Positions 15,561 through 24,103 of a DNA stretch of 24,599 nt are shown piece by piece; the first letter of the stretch is position 1, and each line of letters starts with the position of its first letter. This DNA is from Gammaproteobacteria bacterium (GTDB taxonomy: Bacteria; Pseudomonadota; Gammaproteobacteria; SZUA-21). The position numbers and the translations under genes are program-made. A model generated the notes under the pieces. The model ran no database searches. It was not told the DNA's origin and was given only the letters and a program-made list of their open reading frames with translations. Location: contig JALUUZ010000541.1 in the NCBI GenBank assembly GCA_027021095.1, forward strand, positions 1-24,599, in the 5' to 3' direction.

Positions 15561-16643
15561 TCAAAACCTGTCCCACTTGAAGATCGACGCGGCAAACAGC
15601 AAGAACACCAAGCTCATGATGACGAGCACGAGCAGGTGCCAGGACACCTGCACCAGGCCGGCGCCATCATTCATGATTGCGCGCGCCGCGTCGATCATAT
15701 GCGTCAAGGGCAACCACTGCGCAAACGAACGCGCCAGCGGATGCAGCCCCTCCAGCGAAAACCAGACCCCCGAGAAGATCAACATCGGCCAGGACAACAG
15801 GTTCAACACGCCATTGGCGTACTCTTCACTGGTGGTGCGTGCAGCGACGATCAAGCCGAGCGACACCATGCTCAAGGCACCGAGCGCAAACACGACAAAC
15901 AATGACAAGTAACTGCCATACACCCTGAAATCGAGAAACAGGTTGCAACCGGCGAAGACAAGCACGGTGATCAGCAGGATGATCAGCAACCTCGAGCTCA
16001 CCTGTGCCGCAACGAATTCAAACGCCGTCAGCGGCGTTGCCTGAAAGCGCTTCAATGCACCCATCTTGCGATAGCGTACGATCACATAGCCGATACCGAA
16101 CAGGCAGCTGAACATCACATTCATTCCCAGAATGCCCGGCAGCACCCAGTCGATGTAGCGTATCTTCCTGCCCTGCTCGACCTGCTTCACGTAACGCGAC
16201 TGTGCCGGTATCGCTGCAGAGCGGCCGGTCTCGGCAGCCCACAGCAGCCGTTCGAGAATATAACCTTTCTTGGATTCAGCATTGATCCAATAGCGGCGCT
16301 GCCCGCCTTCCAGGCTGACCAGCATGTCCAGTCGATGATGCCTGATCTTGTGCAGCCCTGTCTGCAGGTTGGTGATGCGAACGAACTTGATATATTTCAT
16401 CGCAAACAGTGGAAACTTTTCCACGTACTGCCGCCGTTGTGCGGCGCTTGGATCGGCTGGAAAGTCCGCGCCATGGATCGCCACCTTGTAAGTCTCGCCG
16501 GCCTGTTCGGAAAACAAAAACGCAAAACCGGCGACCAGCAGCACCGGTAGCAGCAGGTTCCATCCCAGCGCGGTACGGTCACGCAAAAACTCGATGTTGC
16601 GCGCATGCATAACCGCCAGGTAGCGCCTGAAGCCGGCCCGCAT
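15561..16643 (-). CDS. ABC-2 type transporter permease
   Basis: Membrane subunit of an ABC-2 family exporter. The 360-aa protein starts with a cytoplasmic N-terminus (ARNIEFLRDRTALGWN), then TM1 (about 29-46), a large external domain (about 50-180) and five C-terminal helices, the plan of the DrrB/YhhJ-like group. The substrate is unknown. The partner ATPase lies just upstream on the same strand. Start: the ATG at 16643 lies inside repeat copy 3, which also supplies GGTGAG as ribosome-binding site, giving the N-terminus M-R-A-G. A later ATG (16610) would shorten the protein by 11 residues and has no ribosome-binding site. The N-terminal length from 16643 fits the family. Confidence 0.9.
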   Translation of the reverse strand: MRAGFRRYLAVMHARNIEFLRDRTALGWNLLLPVLLVAGFAFLFSEQAGETYKVAIHGADFPADPSAAQRRQYVEKFPLFAMKYIKFVRITNLQTGLHKIRHHRLDMLVSLEGGQRRYWINAESKKGYILERLLWAAETGRSAAIPAQSRYVKQVEQGRKIRYIDWVLPGILGMNVMFSCLFGIGYVIVRYRKMGALKRFQATPLTAFEFVAAQVSSRLLIILLITVLVFAGCNLFLDFRVYGSYLSLFVVFALGALSMVSLGLIVAARTTSEEYANGVLNLLSWPMLIFSGVWFSLEGLHPLARSFAQWLPLTHMIDAARAIMNDGAGLVQVSWHLLVLVIMSLVFLLFAASIFKWDRF

Positions 16644-16717
16644 TGCTCACCACGCTCCTGCTGCGACGGCCCGACGGTGCGGCCCCGCTACGAACGGTAG
16701 TGAGAAAGGCGGGCTAA
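16633..16717 (-). repeat. Palindromic element, copy 3 (both ends, short core), between ABC genes
   Basis: An 85-bp internally deleted copy with both ends kept. The 16633 side (GCCCGCATTGCTCACCACG, then CTGCGACGGCCC) matches the right end of copy 1 reversed; the 16717 side (CGCTACGAACGG, then GTGAGAAAGGCGGGCTAA) matches the left end of copy 1 reversed. The central palindrome of copy 1 is missing. The ATPase stop codon TAG (16714-16716) is the TAG of one terminus and the permease ATG (16641-16643) lies in the other, so the element fills the gene junction exactly. Confidence 0.87.
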
Positions 16718-17613
16718 GCACGTAACTCTTTCCCTGTCAGCTTCAGAAACAGGTCTTCGAGGTTACGGTTGCGCACCACGAGTTGGGACAGGTCGACATC
16801 GAGACGGTTCAGGTTGAGAATCGTCTTATGCACGTCCCGCGTATGCAGGTCCACCATGCCGCCATTGACCGAACAGGGCTCTTGTATTCCATGTGCCTTC
16901 ATCTCGGCCACGGCAAACGGAAAACTGGCCTGTGGAATCTGTAACAGAATATCGTCGAAATGCTCTTTCAACAACTGTTCCGGTGTGTCTTTGGCGATGA
17001 TTCTTCCCTGGTCCATGATCGCGATCACATCGCATAACTGCTGTGCTTCTTCCATGTAGTGTGTTGTCAGCACGATGGTTTTCCGCTGCTGCTTGATGAA
17101 ATCGATCAGCTTCCAGAAGTTCTGCCGCGCCTGGGGATCCATACCGGTCGTCGGCTCGTCCAGAAACACGATCTGCGGATCATTGATCAATGCAATACCA
17201 AGCAACAGGCGCTGGCGCTGGCCGCCGGACAGTTTACGGTTGTCTCGCTGCAACAACTCAGACAGTGCACAGGTTTCGATGATCTGCTGTAGCGGCACTG
17301 TCCGCTCATAGAGTTTATAGAACAACTCCAGTGTCTCGCGTACCGTCAGAAATTCCTGCAACGCCGTGGTCTGGAACAGGAACCCCGCCTCCTCCCGAAA
17401 CCGCCTGGAAATCGGCTGGCCCTTGTACAGCACCGTCCCGGAAGTCGGCCTGCCGACCCCCTCGATGATTTCCAGGGTCGTGGTCTTTCCTGCCCCGTTC
17501 GGACCAAGCAGGCCAAAGCAACTGCCGGATTCGATACAGAAAGAAACGTCATCGACAGCGCGAACGCCTGGGTAATCCTTGACAAGTTTGTCCACGCGCA
17601 AAATTATCGTCAT
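16714..17613 (-). CDS. ABC transporter ATP-binding protein
   Basis: ATPase that powers the ABC-2 permease encoded next. The 299-aa protein has Walker A GPNGAGKT (37-44), the Q-loop region FLFQTTALQEFLTVRET, signature LSGGQRQRL, Walker B IVFLDEPTTGMD and the switch His in TTHYMEEA, followed by a C-terminal extension of the type seen in multidrug/antibiotic exporters of the CcmA/DrrA group. The frame is open upstream to 17754; I chose the ATG at 17613, which has AAGG nearby and precedes the conserved RVDKLVKDYPGVRAVDDVSF. A candidate promoter -10 (TACAAT) reads at 17681-17676. The final residues LRA and the TAG stop run into repeat copy 3. The substrate cannot be inferred. Confidence 0.93.
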   Translation of the reverse strand: MTIILRVDKLVKDYPGVRAVDDVSFCIESGSCFGLLGPNGAGKTTTLEIIEGVGRPTSGTVLYKGQPISRRFREEAGFLFQTTALQEFLTVRETLELFYKLYERTVPLQQIIETCALSELLQRDNRKLSGGQRQRLLLGIALINDPQIVFLDEPTTGMDPQARQNFWKLIDFIKQQRKTIVLTTHYMEEAQQLCDVIAIMDQGRIIAKDTPEQLLKEHFDDILLQIPQASFPFAVAEMKAHGIQEPCSVNGGMVDLHTRDVHKTILNLNRLDVDLSQLVVRNRNLEDLFLKLTGKELRA

Positions 17614-17711
17614 TGTGCCTTGCCGGGTTACCCCGGAATACTCGAGAGTGACTGCCGCCTGAAAGATCCACCACAATTGTAATACAATGCCCCGCCTGAG
17701 TATAGCGACGG

Positions 17712-20700
17712 TCAGTAAAAGTCCCGTGAACGAACCGGCAGTTCCCCCAACCATGCACTCAGGTCCTGCAACTGGCCGGCGACCAGGTAGAGCACACCGT
17801 CCTGTTTCTGCACATGCCCACGCACACCCAGCAACCTGGCACTGCGCAGCGGCCTGCGCTGTGCCTGTGCATAGGCCGGCCAGACGATGATATTGCTGTA
17901 ACCGCTTTCATCTTCCAGGGTGACGAACACCACACCACCGGCCGTGCCGGGACTCTGCCTGTTGATCACCAGGCCGGCGGTCGCCGCCTGTGCACCATCA
18001 TCGAGCCGCGCCAACTCCGTTGCCTGCAGATAATGCCGTGCCTGCAACTGCCTGCGTAACAATGCCAGTGGATGACGGCGCAGGCTTACCCCGGTGCTCG
18101 TATAATCCTGCAGAATATTCTGCGCTTCGGAAGGCAGCGGCAATAACGGCACCGGCTGTTCAGCTACCTGTTCACTCCACAGCGAAGTCACGTATTCTAT
18201 ACCGGCCGCCTGCCAGCCCGCCTGGTGGCGGTTACCGCACAGGCTGCGTAGTGCATCAGCGTCGGCCAGGCAGCGCAGTGCCCTGCGTCCAAGCCCGGCG
18301 TGCGAAGCCAACTGTTGCAAGCTGGAAAACCGCCGCGCCTTGCGGCTGCCTACGAGCCTTGCCGCCGCGGTCCTGCTCAGCCCCTTGACCAGGCACAGGC
18401 CAAGGCGCAATGTCCGCCTGTCTTCGAGTGTACACGCATAGTCGCTGTACAGCACATCCACAGGCAATACCCGGACACCATGACGTATCGCATCCTGAAG
18501 CAGTTGCGCCGGGGCATAGAAACCCATTGGCTGGCTGTTGAGCAATGCACAGGTGAACGCAGCGGCATGGTGACACTTGATCCAGGCCGAGACATAAGCC
18601 AGCAGTGCAAAACTCGCGGCGTGCGACTCCGGGAAACCATACTCACCAAAGCCCTTGATCTGGCGGAAGATCTGCCTGGCGAAGCTTTCGCTGTAGCCGC
18701 GCTGCAGCATCCCCCGCAGCAGCTTGTATTCGAATTTCGCCAACCCGCCCTTTCGCTTCCAGGCCGCCATGCTGCGCCGCAGCTGATCCGCCTCACCGGC
18801 ACTGAAACCGGCAGCGACCATCGCCAGCTGCATCACCTGCTCCTGAAAAATTGGAATCCCCAGGGTACGTGCCAGTATCTTTTCGACCGCCGGACCCGGA
18901 TAGCTCACCGGCTCGCGGCCATTACGGCGTGCCAGGTAAGGATGCACCATGTCACCCTGGATCGGCCCTGGCCGGACGATTGCGATCTGCACCACCAGGT
19001 CATAGTAGTTACGTGGCCGCAGTCTCGGCAACATCGACATCTGTGCCCTGGACTCGATCTGGAACACACCGATCGTATCAGCCCGCTGAATCATCCGGTA
19101 CACTTCCGGGTCCTGTGCCGGGATCTGCGCCATCGACAACGGCCTGCCTTCATACGCACTGATCAAAGCCAGCGCCTTGCGGATCGCGGTCAACATCCCC
19201 AGGCTCAGGACATCGACCTTCATCAGCCCCAGTGCTTCCAGGTCGTCCTTGTCCCACTGCACCAGTGTACGTTCAGGCATCGCCGCATTCTCGACCGGAA
19301 CCAGCTGCTCCAGTGTTTCTGCAGCGATGACAAATCCCCCGACATGCTGCGACAAATGCCTGGGCACCCCGATCAGCTGCGGCACCAGCGTAACCAGCTG
19401 CTGTAATAAAGGACTCCTGTTCAACGCTCCCAACCTGAGCGGATCGAAACACAGGCTGTCACCGTTCCAACCCTGCCAGGCCTGCAACAGCTGTTCACGC
19501 TGCTGCCGGCTGAACCCTAGCGCCATGCCGACCGCACGAATCGCACTGCGGGGCTGATAGGTGATCACCGTCGCCGCCAGTGCAGCACGGTGGCGCCCAT
19601 ACCTGGAGTAGATATACTGGATCACTTCCTCTCTGCGTTCATGCTCGAAATCGACATCGATGTCCGGTGGCTCATTGCGCTCTTTAGAGATAAAGCGTTC
19701 AAACAACAACTCCATCCGTCCGGGATCCACCTCGGTGATGCCAAGGCAATAGCAAACCACCGAGTTGGCCGCCGAGCCACGGCCCTGGCATAGAATCCCC
19801 TGACTGCGCGCATAGCGCACGATATCGTACACAGTAAGAAAATAGGCGGCATAGTTGAGCGAAGCGATCAGCTCAAGCTCCGCATCGATCCGCCGCACCA
19901 GGTCTTCAGGTATCCCCTGCGGCCAGCGTTCTGCCGCACCGCGCATGGTCAAGCAGCGCAGCCACTGGTCCTTCCCGTAGCCTTCAGGCACGAATTCCCG
20001 TGGATATTCATACCGTAGTTCTGCCAGCGAAAAACTGCATTGTGCGGCGATGTCGACGGTCTGTGCCAACAGTTCAGCAGGATAGATCCGCTGCAGATGT
20101 TTCAGGCTGCGCAGGTGGCGCTGCGCATTGGAAAACAAGGCCCCCGGAATCTGCTGCAATGGCTGATTCAGACGCACGGCTGTCAACACATCCTGCAACC
20201 TGCGCTGCCCGGGTTCATGCATACGGACATCACCACTGGCACACAACGGCAACCCGTATCGCCTGCCCAATTGCCGCAGCCTGGATAAGTGCAGATGGTT
20301 GTCTATGTCGAACAACAACTCCACTGCTATCCACAGGCGTGTGTCGAAGACCGTCTTCAGTGCCTCCAGCTGCGTCTCGCTCTGCTGCCTGCGATACCGC
20401 CGCGCAGGCAGGTACAAGGCCAGGCAGCCTTGCAGATCCTGCTGTGCAAGATCCTCCAGGTTCAACGTATACCGGCCCTTGCCTGCCCGCCGCCGCGCCA
20501 GCGTGATCAAACGGCAAAGCCGGGTATACGCGTCACGGTCGGTCACCAGCAACACGAACCTGGTCGAGTCCGACAAGCTGAATTCAGCGCCGACAAGCAG
20601 TTTCAATCCATATCGCTCTGCGGCAAGATGCGCTCGTACCACCCCGGCAACGGTGCATTCGTCGGTAAGCGCCAACGCCTGGTACCCCAAGCCGGCTGCC

Positions 20701-20783
20701 CGCCGGACCAGCTGTTCCGGGGAAGAGGCTGCACGCAGGAAACTGAAATGACTCAGGCAATGGAGTTCGGCGTAACCGGCCAT
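17712..20783 (-). CDS. dnaE2: ImuC/DnaE2, error-prone DNA polymerase III alpha subunit
   Basis: C-family polymerase that performs translesion synthesis in the SOS mutasome with ImuA and ImuB. The 1023-aa protein has an N-terminal PHP domain (YAELHCLSHFSFLRAASSPE, with the metal-binding His pattern altered as in DnaE2 proteins), the catalytic palm with three aspartates in P-D374-I-D376-V-D378-F, fingers including RRSMAAWKRKGG and GFGEYGFPESHAASFALLAY, tandem helix-hairpin-helix sequences, and a C-terminal OB domain (TAGLVINRQSPGTAGGVVFVTLEDE). It is shorter than replicative DnaE (about 1160), as expected. ATG 20783 follows the imuB TGA by one base; an ATG at 20801 would overlap imuB by 17 nt, and homologues begin near the later one. 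It is the last gene of the lexA operon. Confidence 0.95.
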   Translation of the reverse strand: MAGYAELHCLSHFSFLRAASSPEQLVRRAAGLGYQALALTDECTVAGVVRAHLAAERYGLKLLVGAEFSLSDSTRFVLLVTDRDAYTRLCRLITLARRRAGKGRYTLNLEDLAQQDLQGCLALYLPARRYRRQQSETQLEALKTVFDTRLWIAVELLFDIDNHLHLSRLRQLGRRYGLPLCASGDVRMHEPGQRRLQDVLTAVRLNQPLQQIPGALFSNAQRHLRSLKHLQRIYPAELLAQTVDIAAQCSFSLAELRYEYPREFVPEGYGKDQWLRCLTMRGAAERWPQGIPEDLVRRIDAELELIASLNYAAYFLTVYDIVRYARSQGILCQGRGSAANSVVCYCLGITEVDPGRMELLFERFISKERNEPPDIDVDFEHERREEVIQYIYSRYGRHRAALAATVITYQPRSAIRAVGMALGFSRQQREQLLQAWQGWNGDSLCFDPLRLGALNRSPLLQQLVTLVPQLIGVPRHLSQHVGGFVIAAETLEQLVPVENAAMPERTLVQWDKDDLEALGLMKVDVLSLGMLTAIRKALALISAYEGRPLSMAQIPAQDPEVYRMIQRADTIGVFQIESRAQMSMLPRLRPRNYYDLVVQIAIVRPGPIQGDMVHPYLARRNGREPVSYPGPAVEKILARTLGIPIFQEQVMQLAMVAAGFSAGEADQLRRSMAAWKRKGGLAKFEYKLLRGMLQRGYSESFARQIFRQIKGFGEYGFPESHAASFALLAYVSAWIKCHHAAAFTCALLNSQPMGFYAPAQLLQDAIRHGVRVLPVDVLYSDYACTLEDRRTLRLGLCLVKGLSRTAAARLVGSRKARRFSSLQQLASHAGLGRRALRCLADADALRSLCGNRHQAGWQAAGIEYVTSLWSEQVAEQPVPLLPLPSEAQNILQDYTSTGVSLRRHPLALLRRQLQARHYLQATELARLDDGAQAATAGLVINRQSPGTAGGVVFVTLEDESGYSNIIVWPAYAQAQRRPLRSARLLGVRGHVQKQDGVLYLVAGQLQDLSAWLGELPVRSRDFY

Positions 20784-20784
20784 C

Positions 20785-22377
20785 TCATGCAAAGACCCCA
20801 TGCAGATACCACCGCGCCGACTTCAGGTCACGAAATATCCAGTACGCGGCTCCCTGCCTGCTCGTTGCATAATAGTAATCCCGGCGGATTTCTTCGCCGT
20901 CCCACCACCCAGACTCGATTCGCTCTGCGGCCGACAAGGATAACACCTGTCCGTGGTAATAAACTTTACCCCGTGCATAACGCAGCATCACCGGACCTGG
21001 CAAGAGCCAGACCGGCCGCAACGGCCCCGGCACGCCGTCCTGTGTGCGACGACGGCGGCTGTTCTGCTTACGCAGGGCACGGCTGCCGGCCGCTACGGCC
21101 ACCGAACGCGCCAGGCCATACAGGTGCCGCCAGGCCTTCTCCGGCCGGTGTTCATCGACCGGCTGAAACTGCAACACTGCCTGTCTGCCCAGACGTGCCT
21201 GTAACTGTTCAACCAGCTGCTGCCATAATTCCATTTTGCTGGCGGCGGCCGTTACCGTCCCGCTCAACGTCACGGCAAACAGGTCAGTATGACCGGCCTG
21301 GTAAGGACAAAAACTCTCGCCCGACAACCTGACCGCCGTCACCGGCAACGGCAGCACCATGTTTTCCATCTGCTGCTGAATCAGCAGCAGTATGCGCTGC
21401 CTGTTCCGTGACGGCAGGCTGAAGACCACCTCCATGCTGGTTGGCGACGCATGGTGATGTATCAACTCAAGTTGCAGTTTCTCTACCATCATATCCCGGT
21501 CACGTAAAAAACCAACCAGCCTCGTCACCAGCTTATCGATCACCGGCAGTAATAAGACCGTTGAGCGCACCTCGACCGGGAAATCGTGCTGTGCCGAAAA
21601 AACCTCTTCAGGCCTGAAATACCTGGACGGGGTTTTCTCCGCGGTGACCAGGCTGTCCAGCCATTGCAGCAACTGGTCACCGAACCTCTGCCGTAGCCCG
21701 GCAACAGGCAGGCGCCATAGATCCTGCAACCGCCGTATTCCGACAGCGCGCAGTCGTTCTACCAGTGCCGGCTGTAAACCGACCCGGTTCACCTGTAAAG
21801 CACCAAGCACCGCCCGCAGTTCTGTCAAGCTTTCAATCTGCAGACAGTGCATATCCCCGGGTGCTGCACATAAAGCACTTGCAGTATTCACCACTCCACC
21901 GGCATAACGCGCCAGCAGCAGGCTGGCGGTCGGGACCGGGGTCAGCACCAGTACATGATCCAGGCGCCAGTGCACAGCCAATGTGCCAGCAAGATCTTCT
22001 AACAACGGGCCGCGCCCGGCAAACAGCCTGAGGCTCCCCTGCAGTTCGAGCAGCAACGCATCAGGCGGTTGCACGCTCACCTGTGAACTGTAACGCATCG
22101 CCCACTCCGCCAGCCGTTCGAGCCACGCATGCTGGCACTGGAAATCCGCAGGCCAGACCTGCATGTCCGGGCACAATACATAGGCAGCAGACAACGGCAT
22201 GCCGGCCTCGACCCCTGCCGCCCGCGCACTGGCAGACACATCCAATATCACCTGCTGGCCATGCCGCTGAATCACGCTGGCACAGGATACAGCGTCACGC
22301 ACAGCCTGTTGCTGTACCTGCAGTGAGAAACACGGGAACCAGACAGCCAGCCAGGCTCTCTCCCTTGTAATGGGCAT
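20785..22377 (-). CDS. imuB: ImuB, Y-family polymerase homologue (mutasome hub)
   Basis: Catalytically inactive Y-family polymerase relative that links DnaE2 and ImuA to the beta clamp. The 530-aa protein begins AWLAVWFPCFSLQVQ where active Y polymerases have the DxD metal-binding strand; the aspartates are missing, as in ImuB generally. It retains the palm/fingers outline (VIQRHGQQVILDVSASARAAGVEAGMPLSAA), the helix-hairpin-helix region GIRRLQDLWRLPVAGLRQRFG, and the characteristic C-terminus (RRDYYYATSRQGAAYWIFRD, then WYLHGVF). The start is the ATG 6 nt after the imuA stop. No clear ribosome-binding site is seen there, so translation is probably coupled to imuA. Confidence 0.93.
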   Translation of the reverse strand: MPITRERAWLAVWFPCFSLQVQQQAVRDAVSCASVIQRHGQQVILDVSASARAAGVEAGMPLSAAYVLCPDMQVWPADFQCQHAWLERLAEWAMRYSSQVSVQPPDALLLELQGSLRLFAGRGPLLEDLAGTLAVHWRLDHVLVLTPVPTASLLLARYAGGVVNTASALCAAPGDMHCLQIESLTELRAVLGALQVNRVGLQPALVERLRAVGIRRLQDLWRLPVAGLRQRFGDQLLQWLDSLVTAEKTPSRYFRPEEVFSAQHDFPVEVRSTVLLLPVIDKLVTRLVGFLRDRDMMVEKLQLELIHHHASPTSMEVVFSLPSRNRQRILLLIQQQMENMVLPLPVTAVRLSGESFCPYQAGHTDLFAVTLSGTVTAAASKMELWQQLVEQLQARLGRQAVLQFQPVDEHRPEKAWRHLYGLARSVAVAAGSRALRKQNSRRRRTQDGVPGPLRPVWLLPGPVMLRYARGKVYYHGQVLSLSAAERIESGWWDGEEIRRDYYYATSRQGAAYWIFRDLKSARWYLHGVFA

Positions 22378-22383
22378 AAGATA

Positions 22384-23070
22384 CTACACAGTAATTTCCA
22401 CGTGACGAAAAACACTCGAACCCCGTGCCTTCAACACTTGCACCAGCAACCGCCTGGCCACTGGCCGGCATCTGCTGTCGCTGCAGCCTCCCCCCGGCAT
22501 GACAGCCTGCAGCCACAGGCGTAACGCAGCGGGCGAAAAAGACAGCGGAGCCGGTCCTGGCAGACAGCTTGTAAACAACACACCAATACTGCAGGCCGAC
22601 TCCGCAGCAAGCTGCAAACGCCGGACAGCCTTGTCCGCTACGGCATCGATCCAGCACAACACCATGCCGCATCCAGGGGTTCTCAATGCCTGTTCCATGC
22701 TCCACAGGCGGTCTCTGCCATGTGCAGAAGACGCAGCCGCCCTCTGTGCGCGCACTGCCAGTACAAATTCAAGATTCACCCCGGCGGCTTCCAACGCCGG
22801 GGCATAAGGGATAAAAGGCGGGTCGATCAACACAACCCACTGTTCTGCCTGGCCCAGGTCCGCTATGGCCGGCAGCAACAACTGCAACTCGCCGACCCCT
22901 GGCTGCGGAAACATGATTTCCACGATCGCGCCCAACGGCCAGCCACCCGCCGGCAGGATACGATCCAACTCCTTAAAACCTGTCGACAACCCGTTTGCCC
23001 TGGCTTTCAAATCCCTGCCGCGCCATAACAACGGTGACCGGCGCAGCAGCTCATCGAGCTTCGAGTTCAT
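22384..23070 (-). CDS. imuA: ImuA, RecA-like mutasome component
   Basis: RecA-fold protein (SulA/ImuA group) that works with ImuB and DnaE2 in damage-induced mutagenesis. The 228-aa protein has LSTGFKELDRILPAGGWPLGAIVEI, the ImuA N-terminal signature, followed by PQPGVGELQLLLP, where the P-loop of RecA is altered and lacks the lysine; this is usual for the family. The later strand VVLIDPPFIPYAPAL fits the same fold. GGAGG lies almost directly against the ATG at 23070, an unusually short spacing. It is 39 nt downstream of the small unknown gene and 6 nt upstream of imuB. Confidence 0.9.
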   Translation of the reverse strand: MNSKLDELLRRSPLLWRGRDLKARANGLSTGFKELDRILPAGGWPLGAIVEIMFPQPGVGELQLLLPAIADLGQAEQWVVLIDPPFIPYAPALEAAGVNLEFVLAVRAQRAAASSAHGRDRLWSMEQALRTPGCGMVLCWIDAVADKAVRRLQLAAESACSIGVLFTSCLPGPAPLSFSPAALRLWLQAVMPGGGCSDSRCRPVARRLLVQVLKARGSSVFRHVEITV

Positions 23071-23109
23071 CCTCCACTAAACGCTCCAGGCAAACGGAAC
23101 TCTCTACAC

Positions 23110-23337
23110 TCAGCCCAGTATCATCTCCACGGCATACTGGCTTCTTACCCTGTATTTCGCTCTTGCAAAGACACCGATTTTATTCTCAGGCCCGACCCAG
23201 TCTATATCGGTGATCTTCTCACCATAGCTGTCTTCCGGCGCAGCGATAAACTCCATCCCTTCCTCGTAGGCAGCATCTTTTCTCAATTCCTCGTTACATT
23301 TCTGGATAAACAGTGTTTCATCAATCAATGGTTTCAT
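23110..23337 (-). CDS. Unrecognised 75-aa protein in the LexA mutagenesis operon
   Basis: Small soluble protein with no family I can name, between lexA and imuA. It is acidic at the N-terminus (KPLIDETLFIQKCNEELRKD) and has a central PEDSYGEKITDIDWVGPEN segment. It ends with a basic strand-like stretch (IGVFARAKYRVRSQYAVEMI). There are no TM helices, no metal-binding cysteine pattern and only one Cys. The ATG at 23337 has GGAGG 7 nt upstream; a TTG one codon earlier is possible but worse. The gene is 18 nt after lexA, so it is certainly co-transcribed and SOS-regulated. Its composition and strong ribosome-binding site say it is real. A role in the mutasome or in modulating LexA is inferred from position only. 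Confidence 0.8.
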   Translation of the reverse strand: MKPLIDETLFIQKCNEELRKDAAYEEGMEFIAAPEDSYGEKITDIDWVGPENKIGVFARAKYRVRSQYAVEMILG

Positions 23338-23355
23338 CAATAATCCTCCATCAAT

Positions 23356-23985
23356 TCAAAATTCACGTACCACGCCGACCACCACACCCTCGATTGCCAG
23401 ATGCTCGCGGCGCAAATCCACCTCGATTGGTTCAAAGTCCTTGTTCTCTGCCAGCAGATAAGCCATATGGCCTTCACGATGAAAACGCTTGACCGTCACT
23501 TCATCATTGACACGGGCAATGACGATCTGTCCTTCACGTGCCTCTGCTGTCTTATGCACTGCAAGTAAATCCCCTTCCACGATGCCCGCATCGATCATAC
23601 TGGTCCCGACCACGCGCAACAGGTAATCCGGATCACGGCTGAAAAGTGTCGTGTTGAGCTGGCACTGCTTCTCCACATGTTGTTCTGCCAAAATAGGGCT
23701 TCCAGCTGCAACACGACCGATAATGGGCAAACCAGCACTGTCATCTCCACGATCGACAAGACGAATACCGCGCGAAACACCGCTGAGCAGTTCAATTGCA
23801 CCTTTACGCTCCAAGGCCCGCAAGTGATCACGAATGCCGTTGATCGAACTGACGTTCAATTGCCGGCGAATCTCGTCAAGCGTAGGCGGCATCCCCTGGC
23901 ACTCGATACAATCCTTAATAAATTCAAGGACTTCTTCCTGTTTCTTCGTCAGAGACTTTGTACTGTTATTATTTACAGTGTTCAT
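23356..23985 (-). CDS. lexA: LexA, SOS repressor
   Basis: Repressor of the SOS response that cleaves itself when RecA is activated by DNA damage. The 209-aa protein has an N-terminal winged helix (KQEEVLEFIKDCIECQGMPP, recognition region NVSSINGIRDHLRALERKG), the cleavage site A94-G95 in GRVAAGSPIL, catalytic Ser129 (VVGTSMIDAG) and Lys166 (DEVTVKRF). All residues for self-cleavage are present. The frame is open 30 codons further upstream, but that part lies over promoter sequence, so ATG 23985 is the start. It has no Shine-Dalgarno sequence, and the promoter -10 ends 6 nt before it, so the mRNA is probably leaderless. A LexA box lies inside codons 3-8, giving autoregulation of the operon lexA, 75-aa gene, imuA, imuB, dnaE2. 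Confidence 0.96.
   Translation of the reverse strand: MNTVNNNSTKSLTKKQEEVLEFIKDCIECQGMPPTLDEIRRQLNVSSINGIRDHLRALERKGAIELLSGVSRGIRLVDRGDDSAGLPIIGRVAAGSPILAEQHVEKQCQLNTTLFSRDPDYLLRVVGTSMIDAGIVEGDLLAVHKTAEAREGQIVIARVNDEVTVKRFHREGHMAYLLAENKDFEPIEVDLRREHLAIEGVVVGVVREF
23963..23978. promoter_or_regulatory. LexA box (SOS operator) inside the lexA coding start
   Basis: CTGTAAATAATAACAG reads on the minus strand: CTGT-N8-ACAG, the gammaproteobacterial SOS box. It covers positions +8 to +23 counted from the A of the lexA ATG. A second half-site ACTGTAAA lies directly upstream and overlaps the -10 box and start codon, forming an imperfect partner (CTG-N10-CAC). LexA bound here would block initiation. 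Confidence 0.88.
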
Positions 23986-23991
23986 TTTTAC

Positions 23992-24020
23992 AGTATATCT
24001 ACAAAAAACCGTCTTTGCAA
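23992..24020 (-). promoter_or_regulatory. Promoter of the lexA mutagenesis operon
   Basis: Minus-strand -35 TTGCAA (24020-24015), a 17-bp spacer and -10 TATACT (23997-23992). The -10 matches consensus at five of six bases, the -35 at four of six, and the spacing is ideal. The expected transcription start falls on or within a base or two of the lexA ATG at 23985. Confidence 0.75.
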
Positions 24021-24103
24021 GCCCGGATTGAAAATAAAAGGCGGGTGGTGCGCACCAATGTATGGACGATGACACGGCATGAAAGAATCATGTATAGAAG
24101 GAT

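Noticed and set aside
18300..19406. 368-aa open frame on the + strand inside dnaE2
   Set aside because: Shadow of the dnaE2 reading frame; composition is typical of an antisense artefact and no motif is visible.
22384..23070. Missing P-loop lysine in ImuA as a novelty
   Set aside because: The altered P-loop (PGVGELQLLLP type) is usual for the ImuA family, so it is not specific to this gene.
23986..24075. N-terminal extension of lexA by 30 codons
   Set aside because: It covers the -35 and -10 boxes, has no LexA homology, and the protein from 23985 already has the full family length.
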